A stretch of DNA of 64,000 nt from Mesobacillus maritimus (GCF_023715205.1 NZ_JAMBNR010000002.1:406577-470576), one strand, 5' to 3'; positions 27,959 through 37,138 are shown, counted from the first letter of the stretch. Notes: generated by a model not told the origin, from the sequence alone. Made by a program: numbers and translations.

Positions 27959-29044
27959 ATGCTAAAAGAAAAACAAACAGGGATTTTTGAAAAGGAATAC
28001 AAATTATTCGGAAATAAGGTTTTGGTCACACAGTCGGACTTTGCCTCGCTTAAATCCGTTTTTGAAATTGATTTTAACCTTCATAGAAACATTGATTCCG
28101 AACGAATCCTCATTATTCGAGATTGGATTTTAACTTCCGTAGAACAAGGTCAACCATTACAAATTCCACCTTTCTTATTTTCAGCAAGGGGAAACTGTAG
28201 AGTGGAAAATGAAAAGTGGGAGCTCAAACCTGATAGGAAACTATTCATCCTCGACGGAGAACATACCATATTAGCCATAGCTGCAGCAATCCAGTATTTC
28301 GATCGCAGGAAACTTCAAGCTGAGAAGAAATTCAAATGGAGAGAAGCGAAAAAAGTGGAGCATATGGCCCAAGCTCTAAAGACGGTTCCAATTGGGATTC
28401 AAATTTATTTAGACCTTTCTGATGAGGAAGAAAAGAAATTGATGGTGGATATTAAAACAGATAGAAGGCAGTTACAGTCAGGGGTTGTAATGCTCAATGA
28501 TCAACGCAATGAATACATCATTCTAACAAGAAAGATGGCTAAAACTCTAGGACAGCACATGGAAATTGAAAGCAAACGATCCCGGTTAACAGATGACAGT
28601 TCCTCATTGACAACGCTTTCCATTATGTATAAGTGCTCTGTAGCGATGTGGGAGGGAGATTTAAATGCGACCGAAAATGTTTCTCGAAAACTAGTAAAGG
28701 CGCCTTACGTGATGGAAGGACCAACAATTGCCTTCTATCAGACTTGGCTTCAGCTTTTTCCTTCTCATGCCTATAACCGTGAGAAGTTTGTCTCTGGGTT
28801 AGCGGTGATTCAAATCGCTTTAGCTTATACGGTTTATTTATTGAACAAAGACTACCATCTTTCCCATCAAGATGCCATCAATAAGCTAAAACTTTTAAAA
28901 CCAGTATGCACCTGGGAACACAATGACGATCTTTTTGGCCACCTGTATGATCACTCAACCGGTCGGATAAAAAATATTAGTAAAAAAACCACCATAAAAC
29001 AAACCGCAAATCAATTTATTAAAAGGATTGTAGAGAAAGGATAG
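27959..29044 (+). CDS. DGQHR/DndB-like protein, module copy 1
   Basis: 361 aa from ATG 27959 (AAGGAGG 8 bases upstream; the longer ATG at 27938 has none). The key motif is FILDGEHTILAIAAA (about residue 98), a variant of the DGQHR box in which the last two residues differ (EHT). The segment LMVDIKTDRRQLQSG matches the family's later conserved D.N/K region. The family includes DndB, which regulates DNA phosphorothioation, and proteins in mobile elements; no dnd modification genes are here. It stops 6 bases before a shorter relative (29051). Confidence 0.65.
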   Translation: MLKEKQTGIFEKEYKLFGNKVLVTQSDFASLKSVFEIDFNLHRNIDSERILIIRDWILTSVEQGQPLQIPPFLFSARGNCRVENEKWELKPDRKLFILDGEHTILAIAAAIQYFDRRKLQAEKKFKWREAKKVEHMAQALKTVPIGIQIYLDLSDEEEKKLMVDIKTDRRQLQSGVVMLNDQRNEYIILTRKMAKTLGQHMEIESKRSRLTDDSSSLTTLSIMYKCSVAMWEGDLNATENVSRKLVKAPYVMEGPTIAFYQTWLQLFPSHAYNREKFVSGLAVIQIALAYTVYLLNKDYHLSHQDAINKLKLLKPVCTWEHNDDLFGHLYDHSTGRIKNISKKTTIKQTANQFIKRIVEKG

Positions 29045-29050
29045 AAAAGG

Positions 29051-29602
29051 ATGAATACACACAATAAAAACAACATGCATTCGATGACATTCATTCCAGT
29101 TCCGGAATTAACGCATTTATTTTCAGAAGGGAAAATCAAGCTAAGAGAAGTTTGTCCAGCTCATGTAAAATCGCTGAAGCATTACATTCTCAACAATCTT
29201 GAGCAACAACAAGTCTTTCTATCACCGCTAATTGCTCATGTGGATGAAGGGAACGTTCATGAATGGAAGAAGGAAAATCTATCAATGATTGATGGCTCTC
29301 ACCGGATAAAGGCGATTGTTCAGCTGAATGAAATTCTAAAATTGAAATCTCAAGGTGAGGATCTCTATCAAAAAAGAGAAAGGGAAGCATTGCTAAACAT
29401 TCTAGAAGACTCTGCCATACCGATTCAACTATATAGTGGATTGCCTCTTAAGAACCAGAATCAACTTTACTTGGACATCAATGCACTAGAACAACAGATT
29501 TCTTCCATAAAGAAGTCGCTTAGCGGCAAGAAGAAAAAGGGGCAAACAGATCGTTCAAACCCCTGGACCATTAGTCTGGCGAGACAGGAACCAGGAGCTT
29601 GA
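29051..29602 (+). CDS. Short DGQHR/DndB-like protein, module copy 2
   Basis: 183 aa with LSMIDGSHRIKAIVQLNEIL (about residue 78), a DGQHR-box variant, and LYLDINALEQQ in place of the family's later conserved segment. It is about half the usual family length: the helical C-terminal half is missing and the tail is Lys-rich (KKSLSGKKKKG). It follows copy 1 after 6 bases with an AAAGG site. The pair may act together; the short one could be a truncated duplicate. Function unknown. Confidence 0.55.
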   Translation: MNTHNKNNMHSMTFIPVPELTHLFSEGKIKLREVCPAHVKSLKHYILNNLEQQQVFLSPLIAHVDEGNVHEWKKENLSMIDGSHRIKAIVQLNEILKLKSQGEDLYQKREREALLNILEDSAIPIQLYSGLPLKNQNQLYLDINALEQQISSIKKSLSGKKKKGQTDRSNPWTISLARQEPGA

Positions 29603-29689
29603 ACAGAAGCTGGTATACCAACTTGACGTTAGTATACTCTTTTTCTCAAAGAATACAATGTCAATGAAATGGAAAAAGGAGTGGAGCAC

Positions 29690-30235
29690 GTGAATACAGT
29701 GGACCATTATATTATCAATCAAAAGACCATTATGCTGACTGGGGAATATGACAACTTTGGAAACTTGTTTACAAAAGTGATCGAGGGAAATCATTGCCTC
29801 CTCGTAAAGCAGTCCCCATTAAAATTGATTAGTGATACGATGCATTATTACGGACATAACTTGAAAGGCGCCATTGAAGGGGCACAGTCGATTCTTGGGA
29901 AGATTCAAATGTGCCCAATTATGGTTTCAAGTGAACAGGACATATGCTTGTTTCCACATAAATCTCCCATGCATGCGGATTGTATTTGGTTCAGCTATAA
30001 ACACGTGATACAAGCTCGTACGGAAGAAGGGTATACCGTTGTCGAATTAAGCAATGGCCATTTTCTGAAAATAAAAGTAAGACTCTATTCTTTTAATCAT
30101 AAAAAACAAAACGCAGGGGATTTGCGAAGGATTTTACAAGATCGTTCAAAAAGTACAGTAGCTTTATACTTTAAACCGAGAAAAGAGTACCGCTTAAGCA
30201 AAGATTCGGTCATGGCTAAGTTGGGAAGCAAATAA
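29690..30235 (+). CDS. ComK family protein
   Basis: 181 aa from GTG 29690 (AAAGGAG at 29675-29681); the upstream ATG at 29669 overlaps that site. Segments in ComK order: YIINQKTIML, TKVIEGNHCLLVKQSPLKLI, YYGHNLKGAIEGAQSI, CPIMVSSEQDICLFPHKSP, CIWFSYKHV and VELSNGHFLKI. ComK is the DNA-binding master regulator of competence in Bacillus. Here it sits between DGQHR genes and replication genes, not in its usual housekeeping context, so it is likely a paralogue used by the element. DNA binding is expected; targets are unknown. Confidence 0.75.
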   Translation: MNTVDHYIINQKTIMLTGEYDNFGNLFTKVIEGNHCLLVKQSPLKLISDTMHYYGHNLKGAIEGAQSILGKIQMCPIMVSSEQDICLFPHKSPMHADCIWFSYKHVIQARTEEGYTVVELSNGHFLKIKVRLYSFNHKKQNAGDLRRILQDRSKSTVALYFKPRKEYRLSKDSVMAKLGSK

Positions 30236-30344
30236 AAAGACTGTTAGGACCTTAAATATAAATAAACAGAACAGTCGGTAGTAGAATCACTGATTGTTCT
30301 GACCCATCTAAAACTAGTTACTTCATTAAAAGGAGCAAATCATA

Positions 30345-31463
30345 ATGGGAATTGTCAAACGAACAAAAGTAACAGAATTTACAATCCTTAATAACAAAGC
30401 ATTACAGGAGTTTAAGAATTTCCGGCCAGTAGCCGTTCTAGCACAATTGATGTCCATGCCATCTGATTGGGTGATTAGTAAAACACAGCTTTATAAAATG
30501 TATGGCAGAGGACCCGTATCGAATGGAATCGCAGAATTAGAGGAGAGAGGCTACTGGGTGGAGATAATGTACCGAAATGGAAGCCAGAATCTTTCTGAAT
30601 ACTATGTTTCGGATATTCCTTTTACCGATGCCGAAGTAAGTGAGATGATAAGTGGAATTGTTGAAAAGGGCTATAAAATCTTTAAAATAAGTGCCCCATT
30701 CGCTCATTTAAATATTGAATCTTCTGTTAATGAGGGCAATTTTATTGAATCCTCAACAGTGGATTGCCAACAATTAGATTCTAGTAAATCTGCTAGGTTG
30801 GCACAGTTTGATCACAATACAAAAGAATGCCCAAATAAAGACCAACAATTGGATTTGGTGTGTTCAAAATCAATTGTTGAGAAGGACCAGTTGGATATGC
30901 TCAGCAGAGAATCAACAGACGAAAATCAGCAACTATTAAAGAAAAAAGAACTAAGAAAAGATAAACAAAGTAAACAAAAACAAAGTAAACAGGAACAAAG
31001 AAAATATAACAAAGGGGTAGATCATCATCAAAATAACACAGCTAATGCTCTAGAGGATCACCACGGCCAGGTGAGGATTGATGATGAGCCCACGGTTAAT
31101 AATTTCCCTACCTACACTTTACCCAAAGAAGCTAAGGCGGACACAGATATCAGGTTAGACAAAGTAAGGGAGAAGTTTCTCGAACTACGAAAGCGAGGAA
31201 ATCTTCTCACTCCTAAGGATCAGCAGGCGCTTGAAAATGTTGTGGAGTTTCCTGTCTCAACCGATCAGCTGCTTTCCTGGATGGACCAAATCTTTCGGGA
31301 ATACGGACCAGCTTCACCACAAAAAACGATTAGCAGTATGAGTTACTATGAAGCGGCGATTCGCACGTTGATGGACAAGCAGCAAGGCAGAGGAAGGGTT
31401 CCTAAACAGGAGACACTATCTGAACGATTGGCACGTCTTGATCGCTTAGGCTTATTGGATTAA
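30345..31463 (+). CDS. HTH replication protein (phage/plasmid initiator type)
   Basis: 372 aa. The N-terminal about 115 residues form a winged helix (FRPVAVLAQLMSMPSDWVISKTQLYKMYG and GIAELEERGYW). A long polar linker follows with a Lys/Gln repeat (SKQKQSKQEQRK, about 205-220). The C-terminal about 100 residues (VREKFLELRKRGNLLTPKDQQAL and ISSMSYYEAAIRTLM) are helical, like the tail of DnaD-type or phage replisome organisers. It is followed by a helicase-loader-like gene after 12 bases and then DnaB, the classical order of a replication module. An AAAAGGAG site precedes the ATG. Confidence 0.65.
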   Translation: MGIVKRTKVTEFTILNNKALQEFKNFRPVAVLAQLMSMPSDWVISKTQLYKMYGRGPVSNGIAELEERGYWVEIMYRNGSQNLSEYYVSDIPFTDAEVSEMISGIVEKGYKIFKISAPFAHLNIESSVNEGNFIESSTVDCQQLDSSKSARLAQFDHNTKECPNKDQQLDLVCSKSIVEKDQLDMLSRESTDENQQLLKKKELRKDKQSKQKQSKQEQRKYNKGVDHHQNNTANALEDHHGQVRIDDEPTVNNFPTYTLPKEAKADTDIRLDKVREKFLELRKRGNLLTPKDQQALENVVEFPVSTDQLLSWMDQIFREYGPASPQKTISSMSYYEAAIRTLMDKQQGRGRVPKQETLSERLARLDRLGLLD

Positions 31464-31475
31464 GGAGAAGCACCA

Positions 31476-31805
31476 ATGGAAAAGCATGAATTCCTAATCT
31501 TATTACGTAAAATTGAAGCCGCCTATCCTCACAATAAAATAGGCGATGAAACAGCATTGATGTGGCGTAGAGCCTGTTTGGATATGGATTTTCATCACGT
31601 TATGGAGAAGCTGATGACTCACATTGAGAAAAATCCATATCCTCCATCAATCGCTGAAATTGCAGTATTTACTAGATCAGAAAGTCTTTTTCTACACCAA
31701 GCAAAACGTTGGGAACAAGAAGGGAAGGAGCGAATTGAACGTGATCAACAACTTGGTAGAAGAAAACCAGTACCTTCCTGGCTATCAGAACGGGCCGCAA
31801 GATGA
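31476..31805 (+). CDS. Helicase loader/inhibitor-like protein
   Basis: 109 aa. The first 65 residues (FLILLRKIEAAYPHNKI and RRACLDMDFHHVMEKLMTHIEKNPYPPSIAEI) match the shape of the G39P/replicative helicase inhibitor N-terminal domain used by Bacillus phages to load DnaB. The tail (GRRKPVPSWLSERAAR) is basic and probably disordered, as in that family. It overlaps the start of the helicase gene. The short length suggests the loader-only form. Confidence rests on motif shape plus gene order. Confidence 0.6.
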   Translation: MEKHEFLILLRKIEAAYPHNKIGDETALMWRRACLDMDFHHVMEKLMTHIEKNPYPPSIAEIAVFTRSESLFLHQAKRWEQEGKERIERDQQLGRRKPVPSWLSERAAR

Positions 31806-33060
31806 AACCCTTTATGCGGAGAATATGATTCTTGGAGCCATTTTATTAGAGCCAAAAATTATTTTTGAACTCATTCTTGAACCGGATCATTTTTCCATGA
31901 TTCGAAATCGGTTGATTTTTGGAGCGATGGTAGAGCTACGCCAGGAGTCACGGCCGATTGATCCGATTACGATTTTGGACAAGCTCGGTAGTGAAATTGA
32001 AAATGTTGGGGGCGTTAGTTATATTACGAATCTTGCTGTTAGTTGCCCTACAACCGCCAATATTGAGGAACATCAGCGGATCGTGATGGAGAATTATAAA
32101 ATTCGAGAATTGAAAAAGGGAGCAGCTGTCTTTTTAAACAATGCAAGCATGGAAGAAGCGGAAAGGTTTTATCAAACCTATATCCAAATACAGGAGTTAG
32201 GACTTATTCAAAAAGAAAAAAAACAAGATTTAATCATGGAAATTTACGATGACTTGTACGAGGATAAAGGAGAATTTCAAGGCATCGATACAGGGTATCT
32301 CTCTCTTAATAAAATGACAAGTGGCTGGAATAAAGGGGATTTAATTATTCTCGCGGCTCGGCCATCTATGGGGAAAACCGCATTTGCGTTAAGCTTAGCG
32401 AGTAAGGTATGCGAAAAAGGTGGGGTAGTGGACATCTTCTCACTTGAAATGCCTAAAAAGCAGCTTGCTCTTCGAATGCTTAGTAGCATAACGAGAATTG
32501 ATGGCGCAAAATGGAAAAACCCATATCGATACTTTAACGAGCAAGATCAAGGAAACGCCAATCAAGCATTGGAAATCTTCTACAAATGGAACCTTCAAAT
32601 TCAGGATCAATCGAGGCAAACCTTATCGGATCTTCGTGCACAGATTCAAAAGACAAAAAGAGAATATCCAAATGAAGATTACTTGGTCGTCATTGATTAT
32701 CTTCAATTAATTACAATAACCGGAAAACATGATCGCCATGATTTGGCGGTCGGTAGTATTACATCGGGGCTAAAGCAAATCGCAAGGCAATACGAAGTTC
32801 CGATTATTTTACTATCCCAATTATCCAGAGGCGTTGAACAGAGAATGGACAAGCGCCCCCGTTTGTCTGACCTAAGGGACTCTGGGAATATCGAACAGGA
32901 TGCAGATGTTGTTATGATGCTTTATAGGGACGAGTACTACAATAAAGAAAATGAAGGGAACAATCTCCTAGAAGTGGACATTGTGAAACAGCGAAATGGA
33001 CCGGTTGGGGTGGTTAAGTTTTTGTTTGAGAAGGAGGTTGGGAGGTTTGTAGGGATATAG
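31741..33060 (+). CDS. Replicative DNA helicase, DnaB family
   Basis: 439 aa from GTG 31741; TTG 31735 is an alternative, and both follow AAGGGAAGGAG at 31720-31730. The frame is open further upstream, but that part overlaps the loader gene and lacks a site. N-terminal domain: DETLYAENMILGAILLEP. RecA-type C-terminal domain: Walker A LAARPSMGKTAFAL (about residue 200), DIFSLEMPKKQLALRM, Walker B LVVIDYLQLI, then LSQLSRGVEQRMDKRP and LRDSGNIEQDADVV. Full length for DnaB. It unwinds DNA ahead of the fork; a second, element-borne copy besides the chromosomal dnaB is expected. Confidence 0.9.
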   Translation: MINNLVEENQYLPGYQNGPQDETLYAENMILGAILLEPKIIFELILEPDHFSMIRNRLIFGAMVELRQESRPIDPITILDKLGSEIENVGGVSYITNLAVSCPTTANIEEHQRIVMENYKIRELKKGAAVFLNNASMEEAERFYQTYIQIQELGLIQKEKKQDLIMEIYDDLYEDKGEFQGIDTGYLSLNKMTSGWNKGDLIILAARPSMGKTAFALSLASKVCEKGGVVDIFSLEMPKKQLALRMLSSITRIDGAKWKNPYRYFNEQDQGNANQALEIFYKWNLQIQDQSRQTLSDLRAQIQKTKREYPNEDYLVVIDYLQLITITGKHDRHDLAVGSITSGLKQIARQYEVPIILLSQLSRGVEQRMDKRPRLSDLRDSGNIEQDADVVMMLYRDEYYNKENEGNNLLEVDIVKQRNGPVGVVKFLFEKEVGRFVGI

Positions 33061-33205
33061 AAAATTAATTTAGTCAACAAAATAAAAAATTGCTATAGGA
33101 CAATCACGATTTGAACAATATCTAAGATTAACAATATAGACACAAATATATAAAAGAAACGGGTCTTCTATGTAGAAATTATTATTGTGAAAGTGAGGAG
33201 TTACT

Positions 33206-33436
33206 ATGATATTTTTACATATGATAAAGGAATGGATTGTCATATTTTGGGATTGGTTCTGGTATTTCAGACGGGGGAAAGTTAAATATCGTGTCTTTGA
33301 TTTAGGTGGAACGTTTAATGCTACAGCATCAAATGGGAAGGTTGCAGTGTGGAATTGCTATGGAAGTAGTCCAGAGGCTGCGAAAGCAATGGCGCAATAT
33401 CAATTACGAATAGCTTATAAAACTGAAAAAATATAA
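33206..33436 (+). CDS. Hypothetical small protein with N-terminal membrane segment
   Basis: 76 aa with GAGGAG before the ATG. The first 22 residues are hydrophobic and Trp-rich (IVIFWDWFWYF); the rest is soluble (VFDLGGTFNATASNGKVAVWN and PEAAKAMAQYQLRIAY). No domain recognised. It follows the dnaB gene by 145 bases in the same direction. Confidence 0.45.
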   Translation: MIFLHMIKEWIVIFWDWFWYFRRGKVKYRVFDLGGTFNATASNGKVAVWNCYGSSPEAAKAMAQYQLRIAYKTEKI

Positions 33437-34365
33437 ATTTAATTTAAAGTAACTTTATATTATATGATAGTAATTAATCTGACTTAAATATGGTAACTGC
33501 CATAATAAATAGATTATATCCTTATTAAATAGGGTGATCACTGATATCCAATATAAAATATATAATCAACAGAGTATTAGGCGTTATATACTAATATTCT
33601 GCTCATAACAACCTGAAGAGGGTGAAACAATGAAATATTATAATAAAACGTTTAAATTATGTGGATAGTGGTAGGTAGTATGGTTAATTTGAAAAGAACA
33701 TACTTGTATAGTATATAAAATTCAGTATTAAAGGAGAGGATCTACCTAATTGCCCATTGCCTGAGTTATAATTGTTTAATTTTTCACGTTGAAAGGTAAG
33801 GGAAAGCTGTTATTATTGTATTTCCAAATAAGTTCATATATTAATATTGAATTAAGGCAAATTAAGAATAACTCCAAAGAGAACCCTAATCCTAAATCTA
33901 TTTCTTACTCAATTTCAGGTGCTCTAAAAATACTAGAATTAAAAAAGGGAAGCTGAGAAAACTAATTGAAATAAATATTTAAGATTAAGTAGAAACAATT
34001 ATAATTACTTAAATTAATTTCTCAAAATGTTTAATTGTAATTTTTGGTAGAGCCAAATAAACATACCTTATTATTAATTTAAGATTAAATTAATAGATTC
34101 AACGGTTTTTATAATGTATTTCTTTTTCACAAAAATTAGCTTTTTAAATTGACATGTATAAATAAGGTGTATATCTTCTAAATATTACTATAATATCAAT
34201 GTCATTACTCAATAAAAATATTTGTAATTGTAACACCTTCTATGAGGAAAGAGTTCAGTTTATAACTGAACTCTATTCTAATTTGACCAATATGAGGGAG
34301 TTTACCTGTAAAATCTAAGGTTTACTTCACTCTAATTTATAATTCTAAATTTGACCGATTTCACG
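33437..34365. other. AT-rich stretch with no gene
   Basis: About 930 bases, strongly AT-rich with frequent stops in every frame. I looked for iterons or a replication origin next to the helicase module and saw no clear direct-repeat set. The one structured item is the hairpin at 34250-34274. Confidence 0.4.
34250..34274. terminator. Hairpin at the end of the dGTPase gene
   Basis: AGAGTTCAGTT (34250-34260), loop TAT, AACTGAACTCT (34264-34274): perfect 11-bp stem. It lies about 90 bases beyond the minus-strand dGTPase stop and could end that transcript, although the U-tail on that strand is weak. Confidence 0.55.
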
Positions 34366-35694
34366 CTATTCACCATATATATTTCCAACTCTACTTCCAT
34401 AAAGCTCACTGTAAATTTTATCTGCGTAATTATCTGTCATTCCGGAAATATAATCTACAATAAATCTTTCCCAATTCCATGTTTCATCTTCATCGTAGCG
34501 TTCCAACCAGCCTTTGGGTAATATTTTTTTACCGCTTTCTTGATCTTTAAAGACTTCCCATAAACCTTTTATTATAATTTCACCGCGCATTTGCAACCTT
34601 TGCACACGTATATCCTTTACTAATGTAACCCATACAAGTCTCTTTAGAACTATCATTAATCTCATTAGTGAGATATCTTCTTTACCATCTTTTGTAAACG
34701 TAACTTTATACCAGTCGTTTCCGTCCACATTTACCTTTATTATTCCTACGCTATTTGCAAATTCATTTACGTAATGAGCTTTCAATTCTTGTCTTCCAAT
34801 TACTTCGTTTGAACAATTAACTTTGTCTTCCCATACATTTAAATATTCGGTTAAAAGACTTATTATATCTTCTTTCATTTCATCTTTATCTAAACCATCC
34901 CATAATTCTATGTCTTTGCTATCACATATTTCCATTATTAATTCATCTATAATATGATTATAAAAGATTGAATCCCTTCTAATTTTACCAGCCTTTATCC
35001 CATCTTCAATATCATGTGTAGAATAGGCAATATCATCTGCTAAATCCATAATTTGAGCTTCGAGCGTACGACATTTATTCGGAATATTCCATTCTTCCCT
35101 AAGAGCTGATATTTGTTCCCATTCTGAATCATACAACCCCTTCTTGCCATTATCCTTCAATCTATACGGATATTTATTAATTCCAAGTAGAACAGCAGCT
35201 GTAAGATTCAAGCCAAAATGATCAGGGTAGATATTCTCTAAGTACATAAGAATTCTAAAGTTTTGAGCATTTCCCTCATAAAATTCTCCATATTGCTGTA
35301 ATAATTTGTTTAAATCATGTTCCCCTTTGTGACCAAAAGGTGGATGTCCTATATCATGAGCCAATGAGGCACTTTCAACAACTAACGGATCAATAACTAG
35401 TCCCGGGTTTTTTGGTAAATTTTCCGTCTGATTTAATAAAAATGTAGAAATAACTCTTGCAATTTGTGCTACTTCTAAAGTATGAGTTAACCTGTTTCTA
35501 TAATAATCACCTGAACCTGCACCAAATACTTGAGATTTACCATGTAATCTTCTAAAAGAGGGAGAGTGGATTAATCGTCCATAATCCCTTTGAAACTCAT
35601 TTCTCTTTTCATTTTTTCTGGTAGAATCAACATCATGAATACGGAAATCACGCAACTTTTGTATTTTTTCAGTACTAAATTCCTGGATCTTCAT
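34366..35694 (-). CDS. dgt: dGTPase (HD-domain deoxyguanosine triphosphate triphosphohydrolase)
   Basis: 442 aa. The opening DFRIHDVDSTRKNEKRNEFQRDYGRLIHSPSFRRLHGKSQVF is the dGTPase signature. HD-domain metal ligands are H71 (THTLEVAQ), H113-D114 (AHDIGHPPFGHKGEHD) and the later D in DLADDIAYSTHD. The enzyme splits dGTP to deoxyguanosine and triphosphate. Such enzymes can deplete dNTPs during phage infection, and this gene sits in a defence island, divergent from a DndB-like gene with which it shares its control region. AAAGGGGAAA lies before the ATG. The defence role is inferred. Confidence 0.88.
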   Translation of the reverse strand: MKIQEFSTEKIQKLRDFRIHDVDSTRKNEKRNEFQRDYGRLIHSPSFRRLHGKSQVFGAGSGDYYRNRLTHTLEVAQIARVISTFLLNQTENLPKNPGLVIDPLVVESASLAHDIGHPPFGHKGEHDLNKLLQQYGEFYEGNAQNFRILMYLENIYPDHFGLNLTAAVLLGINKYPYRLKDNGKKGLYDSEWEQISALREEWNIPNKCRTLEAQIMDLADDIAYSTHDIEDGIKAGKIRRDSIFYNHIIDELIMEICDSKDIELWDGLDKDEMKEDIISLLTEYLNVWEDKVNCSNEVIGRQELKAHYVNEFANSVGIIKVNVDGNDWYKVTFTKDGKEDISLMRLMIVLKRLVWVTLVKDIRVQRLQMRGEIIIKGLWEVFKDQESGKKILPKGWLERYDEDETWNWERFIVDYISGMTDNYADKIYSELYGSRVGNIYGE

Positions 35695-35740
35695 ACATAT
35701 TTCCCCTTTTTTATCTTTCTATAATATTCCAATGAATATA

Positions 35741-35768
35741 ATTATACAATAATATGAAAGTTCACGAA
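35741..35768 (-). promoter_or_regulatory. Candidate promoter of the dGTPase gene
   Basis: Reading the minus strand: -35 TTCGTG (35763-35768), 16-base spacer, -10 TATAAT (35741-35746). The -35 is a weak match, the -10 perfect. Transcription would start about 40 bases before the dGTPase ATG. Confidence 0.5.
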
Positions 35769-35812
35769 ATAAATAAAACCTCTTAATTTTGTATATTCAG
35801 ATTCCTCAGAGT

Positions 35813-35882
35813 TTACGTTTGTTTATTTATTATTTATGTCTTGATATCATAAAATTACGTTTGTATATTGACGTAATTACGT
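35813..35882 (+). promoter_or_regulatory. TTACGT repeat operator set between dGTPase and DGQHR genes
   Basis: Three TTACGT copies start at 35813, 35855 and 35877 (spacings 42 and 22, about four and two helical turns). Each is followed by TTTGT or TAGTAT. The third is half of a perfect 12-bp palindrome, ACGTAATTACGT (35871-35882), which sits between the -35 and -10 of the DGQHR promoter. This is where a repressor would bind to control one or both divergent genes. Confidence 0.55.
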
Positions 35883-35896
35883 TAGTATTGTATTAT
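35868..35896 (+). promoter_or_regulatory. Sigma-A promoter of the DGQHR/DndB-like gene
   Basis: -35 TTGACG (35868-35873), exact 17-base spacer, -10 TATTAT (35891-35896), followed by the start codon at 35930. The spacer contains the ACGTAATTACGT palindrome. Confidence 0.7.
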
Positions 35897-35929
35897 ATTC
35901 ACATATCAATTGCGAAGGGACTAGATATA

Positions 35930-37138
35930 ATGGAAAACTTAAAACCAATAAGAACTATTCAAGCGGGTGCAATGGTAAATGGAATACAAATGCCGGCATT
36001 GAAGTATAGAAGTGGTGGTAGGGATTGGTTGGCAATTACTGTGCAGTACAAAGCACTTGGTAAATTTATTACTACTTCCTCAGTCAAAAAGAAGAATCAA
36101 GAAATAATCAAATCCAAACTACTCAATAGGTTCTTAGATCCCAAACATAAGAATGAAATAAAAGATTATATTAAAACAGAACAAGAATTCACTTTACCCC
36201 CAATCACGTTAGTTTCATTTGAAGAACTTATTTTTCAACCTGTTATACTAAATGACATAGATAAAGAATTAAGTGTTGATCAATTAATGGAAAAATACGG
36301 GTCTATTACTGGGATGGTTTATATGCCGTTAGATTATGAATTTTTTTGTTTGGACGGTAATCACAGAACGGTAGCAATTAGTGAATTGGCTAATGAGAAT
36401 CCTGAATTCATTGAGGGATCAAGTATGCTTCTTAATATAGTATATGAAAGTAGAAGCCGTAAGATAAGGCAAGATTTTGTTGATGTAAACAAAAATGCTA
36501 AGAACACAACTCCAAGTATCAACACTTTGTTTAATACAAGGGATCCGTTATCTGGTGTAGTTGCTGACTTAATGGATGAGATTAGTTATCTTGATAAGAC
36601 AACAGAATTATTAGCTACAAGTATATCGAAGAATAGTAAGAATATTTATACCATTAATAACTTAAAGAATGCTGTAGTGGAACTTTCAGGTACTAAGGCC
36701 AATTCTACAGCAGCCATAAATAAAGTTAGCAAAAAAATGGATAATGATAAAGAATTTAAAGAGTTAGTAAAATATAGATCTTTATTGTTCTTTAGAATGT
36801 TAAAGGAAAATATTCATATTAAAGAGTGTCTTCTTAATGAGGCAAAAGTACCTGAAATTAGAGCTAATTCAATATTAACAAGTGGAGCGGGGTTAACTGT
36901 AATTAGTAGGGTTGCAGGAGCAGTATTCGAGTATTATCAGGATCAAGAGGAAGTTGTTAGTAAATTAAATAACCTAATTAATTGGGATTGGTCTAGAAAA
37001 AATGAATTCTTTTTAGGAGTTCTAGTTAATATTGATGGAAACATTACTCCGGGTCAAAATGTTTTTACAGCAGCCACTAATAAATTATTGCCATATTTCG
37101 TTCCAAATAATAATTTGGTTAAAAATGACGAGGAGTAA
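35930..37138 (+). CDS. DGQHR/DndB-like protein, copy 3
   Basis: 402 aa from ATG 35930 (GAAGGGA about 9 bases upstream). The frame is open further upstream to 35789, but that part covers the promoter. Motif FFCLDGNHRTVAISELA (about residue 145) is the DGQHR box; IRQDFVDVNKNAKNTTPSI is the following conserved segment. The C-terminal half is helical. The family includes DndB, a regulator tied to DNA phosphorothioation. No dnd synthesis genes are present, and its partner by position is the divergent dGTPase. It might bind the repeats in its own promoter (inference). A terminator follows. Confidence 0.75.
   Translation: MENLKPIRTIQAGAMVNGIQMPALKYRSGGRDWLAITVQYKALGKFITTSSVKKKNQEIIKSKLLNRFLDPKHKNEIKDYIKTEQEFTLPPITLVSFEELIFQPVILNDIDKELSVDQLMEKYGSITGMVYMPLDYEFFCLDGNHRTVAISELANENPEFIEGSSMLLNIVYESRSRKIRQDFVDVNKNAKNTTPSINTLFNTRDPLSGVVADLMDEISYLDKTTELLATSISKNSKNIYTINNLKNAVVELSGTKANSTAAINKVSKKMDNDKEFKELVKYRSLLFFRMLKENIHIKECLLNEAKVPEIRANSILTSGAGLTVISRVAGAVFEYYQDQEEVVSKLNNLINWDWSRKNEFFLGVLVNIDGNITPGQNVFTAATNKLLPYFVPNNNLVKNDEE

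Noticed and set aside
30950..31010. Short tandem CAAAGTAAACA-like repeats
   Set aside because: They lie inside the HTH replication gene and encode its Lys/Gln linker; not an iteron array, although a role in origin binding cannot be excluded.
33437..34365. Possible replication origin next to the DnaB module
   Set aside because: AT-rich but without direct repeats or DnaA-box clusters that I could see.
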